NCBI GenBank assembly: GCA_903893085.1
Contig: CAITKS010000062.1
Coordinates: 1 to 10,199 of the forward strand
DNA length: 10,199 bases
From: an uncultured Actinomycetes bacterium
GTDB lineage: Bacteria; Actinomycetota; Actinomycetes; Nanopelagicales; Nanopelagicaceae
Direction of reading: 5' to 3'
The translations under genes were made by a program, and so were the position numbers. This document shows, one piece after another, positions 7,170-10,199 of this stretch. The notes beneath the pieces were generated by a model. The model saw nothing but the letters and a program-made list of their open reading frames with translations, was not told the origin of the DNA and did no database searches. Numbering within the stretch: the stretch's first letter is position 1; each line of letters opens with the position of its first letter.

Positions 7170-9538
7170 TGACAACAACTCAAGAGAACGCAACTGCACA
7201 AGCAGTAGAACTAATTACCGTCGTCATCGATGGTTTTGAAGTTAGCGTCCCTAAAGGAACTCTGGTTATTCGCGCCGCTGAAAAACTTGGTATCCAGATC
7301 CCACGTTTCTGCGATCACCCATTACTTGATCCAGTTGGAGCATGTCGCCAATGTTTGGTTGACATCGAAATTAACGGTCGTGCATTTCCAAAGCCACAAG
7401 CATCTTGCACAATTCCAGTAGAACCAAACATGATTGTAAAAACCCAACTCACTTCACCTGTTGCTGAAAAAGCACAACGCGGAGTTATGGAACTTTTGCT
7501 GGTTAACCACCCACTTGATTGTCCAGTCTGCGACAAGGGTGGCGAATGTCCGTTGCAGAACCAAGCGATGAGCACCGGCAATGGAGAAACTCGTTTCGAG
7601 GGCGTAAAGCGCGTTTTTGAAAAGCCAGTTGCAATCTCTTCACAGGTACTGCTCGATCGCGAACGTTGCGTACTTTGCGCGCGTTGCACACGTTTTTCTG
7701 ATCAAATCGCTGGCGATCCATTTATCACTCTTAACGAACGTGGTGCGTTGCAACAAGTTGGAATTTATGAGAACCAACCATTCGAGTCTTACTTCTCAGG
7801 CAACACTGTTCAAATCTGTCCGGTTGGTGCTTTAACGGGTGCTGCTTATCGCTTCCGTGCCCGTCCATTTGATTTAGTTTCAACGCCATCTGCCTGCGAA
7901 CACTGCGCATCAGGTTGCGATATGCGCACCGATGTCCGTCGTGGAAAGACTCTACGTCGCCTTGCCGGTGATGACGCATCCGTTAACGAAGAATGGAACT
8001 GCGATAAGGGTCGTTGGGCATTTAAATATGTCACCGCTGTTGATCGCCTGACAACTCCAATGGTTCGTGGCGCCGATGGCGTTCTTGCACCAGCGTCTTG
8101 GCCAGAAGCCCTAGCTGCAGCAGCTGCCGGAATTAAGGGAAAGCGCACTGCGATTTTAGTTGGAGGCCGTGCAACAACTGAAGATGCTTACGGTTACAGC
8201 AAGTTTGCTCGTATTGCACTTGGTACTAACGATATTGATTTCCGCACCCGCGTTACATCCGATGAAGAGCGCGATTTCCTGGCAGCAAAGGTTGTCGGAT
8301 CCACTACGACATATCGTGATATTGATGTTGCAGACCACGTGGTGCTTATCGGATTCGAACCCGAAGAAGAATCACCAATCGTTTTCTTGCGTATTAACAA
8401 GCAGGTTCGCAAGCGTGCGCTAAAGGTAAGCGCTGTTGCAACCAAACTTTCCATCGGCGTTGAAAAGTTAAAGGCCAACTTTATTAAGGTTGCACCTGGC
8501 GCTGAAAGTGCAGCGGTTGCCTCACTTGAAATAACTGGCAAATCAATAATTCTTATCGGAGAACGCGCATCAGAAACAGCTGGGTTACTTTCAACTGTTG
8601 CAAGCGTTGCCGAGAAAACTGGCGCAAAGATTGCCTGGATTCCACGTCGCGCAGGCGAACGCGGTGCACTTGAAGCAGGAGCAATTGGCGCACTTCTGCC
8701 AGGTGCTCGACCAGTATCAGATGCGGCAGCCCGCGTAGACATTGCTGCGGTTTGGGGAGTTCCAACACTTCCTGCAAATCCGGGTCGCACTACAAATGAA
8801 ATTATCAGCGCTCTTAACTCTGGAGATCTTGATGCCGTTGTTGTCGGTGGAGTAGATCCACTTGATATGCCAAACAGTGCAGCAGCAATTAGTGCGCTTA
8901 AGAAATCTTTTGTTGTCTCACTTGAAATCGCAACATCTGCTGTTACTGATGTTGCAGATGTGGTTCTGCCAGTTGCAGCAATTACCGAAAAATCTGGCTC
9001 TTTCCTTAACTGGGAAGGCCGTCCTCGCGCCTTTGATGCGGCAGTATCTGATTCACTAAACCGCTCAGATCTTCGTATCTTGTCCGCACTTGCTGATGTC
9101 ATGGGTGAATCAATAATGCTTGGAACGGTCACGCAAGCAGCGCGCGAAATTGCATCTCTTGGTAAATGGGATGGTGCTCGAGTTCAACTTTCAACTGTTT
9201 CAGCAACTGGTGCAAAGAACGTTTCAAATAACGAAGCGCTTCTTAATTCATGGCGCCGCTTGCTAGATTTAGGAACTTTGCAAAAGGCTGAAGCCAACTT
9301 GGCAGGCACTGCCCGCAAATCGGTTGCAGTTATTTCTCCAAAGCGCGCACAATCACTTGGTGCAAAAGATGGCGATATTTTGCGAGTATCTAATTCACAT
9401 GGATCAATTTCATTGCCAGCCCTCATTGAAGATATTCACGATGACGCAGTTTGGGTGCCTCGTAATTCATTTGGATCACAGACTTTAATTTCACTCAATG
9501 CAGCACACGGCGATGTCGTAACGGTGGTGAAGGCATGA
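7169..9538 (+). CDS. nuoG: NADH-quinone oxidoreductase subunit G (75 kDa, multi Fe-S)
   Basis: NuoG relays electrons from NuoF through several Fe-S clusters. The 789-residue protein has an N-terminal 2Fe-2S domain (N1b; Cys48, Cys59, Cys62, Cys80), the His-ligated N5 site (His114, Cys118, Cys121, Cys127 in [15 protein letters not shown]), and N4 (Cys167, Cys170, Cys173 in CVLCARC, with Cys217 in ICPVGALTG). A fourth set, Cys243-x2-Cys246-x3-Cys250-x27-Cys278, matches the optional N7 motif known from E. coli and Thermus. From about residue 225 the protein is a catalytically inactive molybdopterin-oxidoreductase-like fold, ending in an aspartate-decarboxylase-like C-terminal domain (about 690-789). 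GGAG lies 10 nt before the ATG. The start overlaps nuoF by 1 nt and the TGA overlaps the nuoH ATG by 4 nt (ATGA). Confidence 0.97.
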   Translation: MTTTQENATAQAVELITVVIDGFEVSVPKGTLVIRAAEKLGIQIPRFCDHPLLDPVGACRQCLVDIEINGRAFPKPQASCTIPVEPNMIVKTQLTSPVAEKAQRGVMELLLVNHPLDCPVCDKGGECPLQNQAMSTGNGETRFEGVKRVFEKPVAISSQVLLDRERCVLCARCTRFSDQIAGDPFITLNERGALQQVGIYENQPFESYFSGNTVQICPVGALTGAAYRFRARPFDLVSTPSACEHCASGCDMRTDVRRGKTLRRLAGDDASVNEEWNCDKGRWAFKYVTAVDRLTTPMVRGADGVLAPASWPEALAAAAAGIKGKRTAILVGGRATTEDAYGYSKFARIALGTNDIDFRTRVTSDEERDFLAAKVVGSTTTYRDIDVADHVVLIGFEPEEESPIVFLRINKQVRKRALKVSAVATKLSIGVEKLKANFIKVAPGAESAAVASLEITGKSIILIGERASETAGLLSTVASVAEKTGAKIAWIPRRAGERGALEAGAIGALLPGARPVSDAAARVDIAAVWGVPTLPANPGRTTNEIISALNSGDLDAVVVGGVDPLDMPNSAAAISALKKSFVVSLEIATSAVTDVADVVLPVAAITEKSGSFLNWEGRPRAFDAAVSDSLNRSDLRILSALADVMGESIMLGTVTQAAREIASLGKWDGARVQLSTVSATGAKNVSNNEALLNSWRRLLDLGTLQKAEANLAGTARKSVAVISPKRAQSLGAKDGDILRVSNSHGSISLPALIEDIHDDAVWVPRNSFGSQTLISLNAAHGDVVTVVKA

Positions 9539-10199
9539 ATAACGCAACGCTTCTATTAGATGATCCAGGTTGGATTATTACCCTCAAAGCAGTAATCGTT
9601 TTTGCGGTTTGCGTAGTTTTAACGATCATGTCTGTTTGGGCAGAACGTCGCATTGTTGCTCGCATGCAGATGCGTGTTGGACCAAACCGCGTTGGAAAAT
9701 TTGGACTTATTCAAGCACTTGCCGATGGCGTGAAGCTTGCGCTTAAGGAAGATTTAATTCCGGCAGCGGCAGATAAAATCGTCTTCATAATTGCGCCAAT
9801 TATCAGTGCAACTGCAGCATTTATGGCCTTTGCGGTTATGCCGCTTACTGGTCCAGTTAATTTCTTTGGCGAAGAGACCGTAATGCAGTTAACTGATATT
9901 CCTGTTGGCGTTCTTTATGTGCTGGCAATTGCATCAGTTGGTGTTTACGGAATTGTTCTTGCCGGCTGGTCATCAGGTTCTACTTATCCACTTCTGGGCG
10001 GACTTCGTTCGAGTGCACAAGTTATTTCTTATGAAATTGCCATGGGTCTCTCACTTGTCGCAGTCTTTATTTATTCAGGATCAATGTCTACATCTTCAAT
10101 CGTGCAGGCGCAGCAAGATACCTGGTGGTACGGTCTTGTTCTATTTCCTTCATTTGTTATCTATGCGATTTCAATGGTTGGTGAAACCAACCGCGCACC
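9535..10199 (+). CDS. nuoH: NADH-quinone oxidoreductase subunit H (partial, C-terminus off window)
   Basis: NuoH is the membrane subunit that forms much of the quinone tunnel with NuoB and NuoD. Reading from ATG 9535 gives 221 complete codons to the window edge. Helix 1 spans about residues 14-36. It is followed by the conserved [19 protein letters not shown] segment (36-54), then [14 protein letters not shown], then further membrane helices, [11 protein letters not shown], and MVGETNRA at the edge (the start of the family ETNRAPFDLPE motif, with Glu217 visible). The start overlaps the nuoG stop as ATGA; only a weak GGTGA precedes it. The open frame, motif order and position after nuoG leave no doubt about identity. 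About half the family length is present. Confidence 0.96.
   Translation, partial: MNNATLLLDDPGWIITLKAVIVFAVCVVLTIMSVWAERRIVARMQMRVGPNRVGKFGLIQALADGVKLALKEDLIPAAADKIVFIIAPIISATAAFMAFAVMPLTGPVNFFGEETVMQLTDIPVGVLYVLAIASVGVYGIVLAGWSSGSTYPLLGGLRSSAQVISYEIAMGLSLVAVFIYSGSMSTSSIVQAQQDTWWYGLVLFPSFVIYAISMVGETNRA

Noticed and set aside
8194..9132. 312-residue open frame on the minus strand inside nuoG
   Set aside because: It is the longest antisense frame and at first looks like a gene, but the Ser/Ala/Arg/Thr-rich product has no motif and nuoG is fully intact across it. It follows from nuoG codon bias on the opposite strand.
1..10199. Mobile elements, CRISPR arrays, tRNA or rRNA genes, toxin-antitoxin or defence genes
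   Set aside because: None was seen on either strand. Recognised housekeeping genes fill almost the whole window, leaving no unexplained stretch above about 75 nt and no repeated units.

Overview
The window suggests a low-GC, streamlined actinobacterium, plausibly a freshwater acI-type (Nanopelagicales/Planktophila-like) lineage. Three signs point this way. The Nuo and MenG proteins have actinobacterial hallmarks, such as a NuoB starting [10 protein letters not shown], separate NuoC and NuoD, and MenG starting MSRAN-DK-P-EV. The sampled GC of most genes is only about 45-48%. The genes are packed with almost no spacers. The lineage is an inference; no rRNA or other phylogenetic marker is present.

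Layout. Positions 1-1574 lie on the minus strand: bioY (biotin ECF-transporter S component) followed 11 nt later by an isochorismate synthase (menF-type) gene that runs off the left edge. Positions 1575-1646 form a divergent intergenic region with short palindromes. From 1647 everything reads on the plus strand: menG (demethylmenaquinone methyltransferase), then after 40 nt the proton-translocating NADH dehydrogenase operon nuoA-B-C-D-E-F-G-H. The nuoH gene runs off the right edge, and nuoI-N presumably follow. No stretch longer than about 75 nt lacks a gene.

How it works together. MenF makes isochorismate, which commits chorismate to menaquinone synthesis. MenG performs the C-methylation that yields menaquinone. 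Complex I (Nuo) oxidises NADH and reduces that quinone while pumping protons. NuoE, NuoF and NuoG form the NADH-oxidising arm, NuoB, NuoC and NuoD the quinone-reducing connecting arm, and NuoA and NuoH part of the membrane arm. All Fe-S ligand motifs in NuoB, NuoE, NuoF and NuoG are visible and intact, including the four cysteines of the optional N7 cluster in NuoG. BioY imports biotin and has no evident link to respiration apart from position.

I see no mobile element, CRISPR array, RNA gene or undescribed system. This is mostly an ordinary housekeeping locus. The least ordinary feature is menG, whose codon use (GCC in 22 of 38 alanine codons, against 1 of 22 in nuoE) and GC content differ sharply from the flanking genes.
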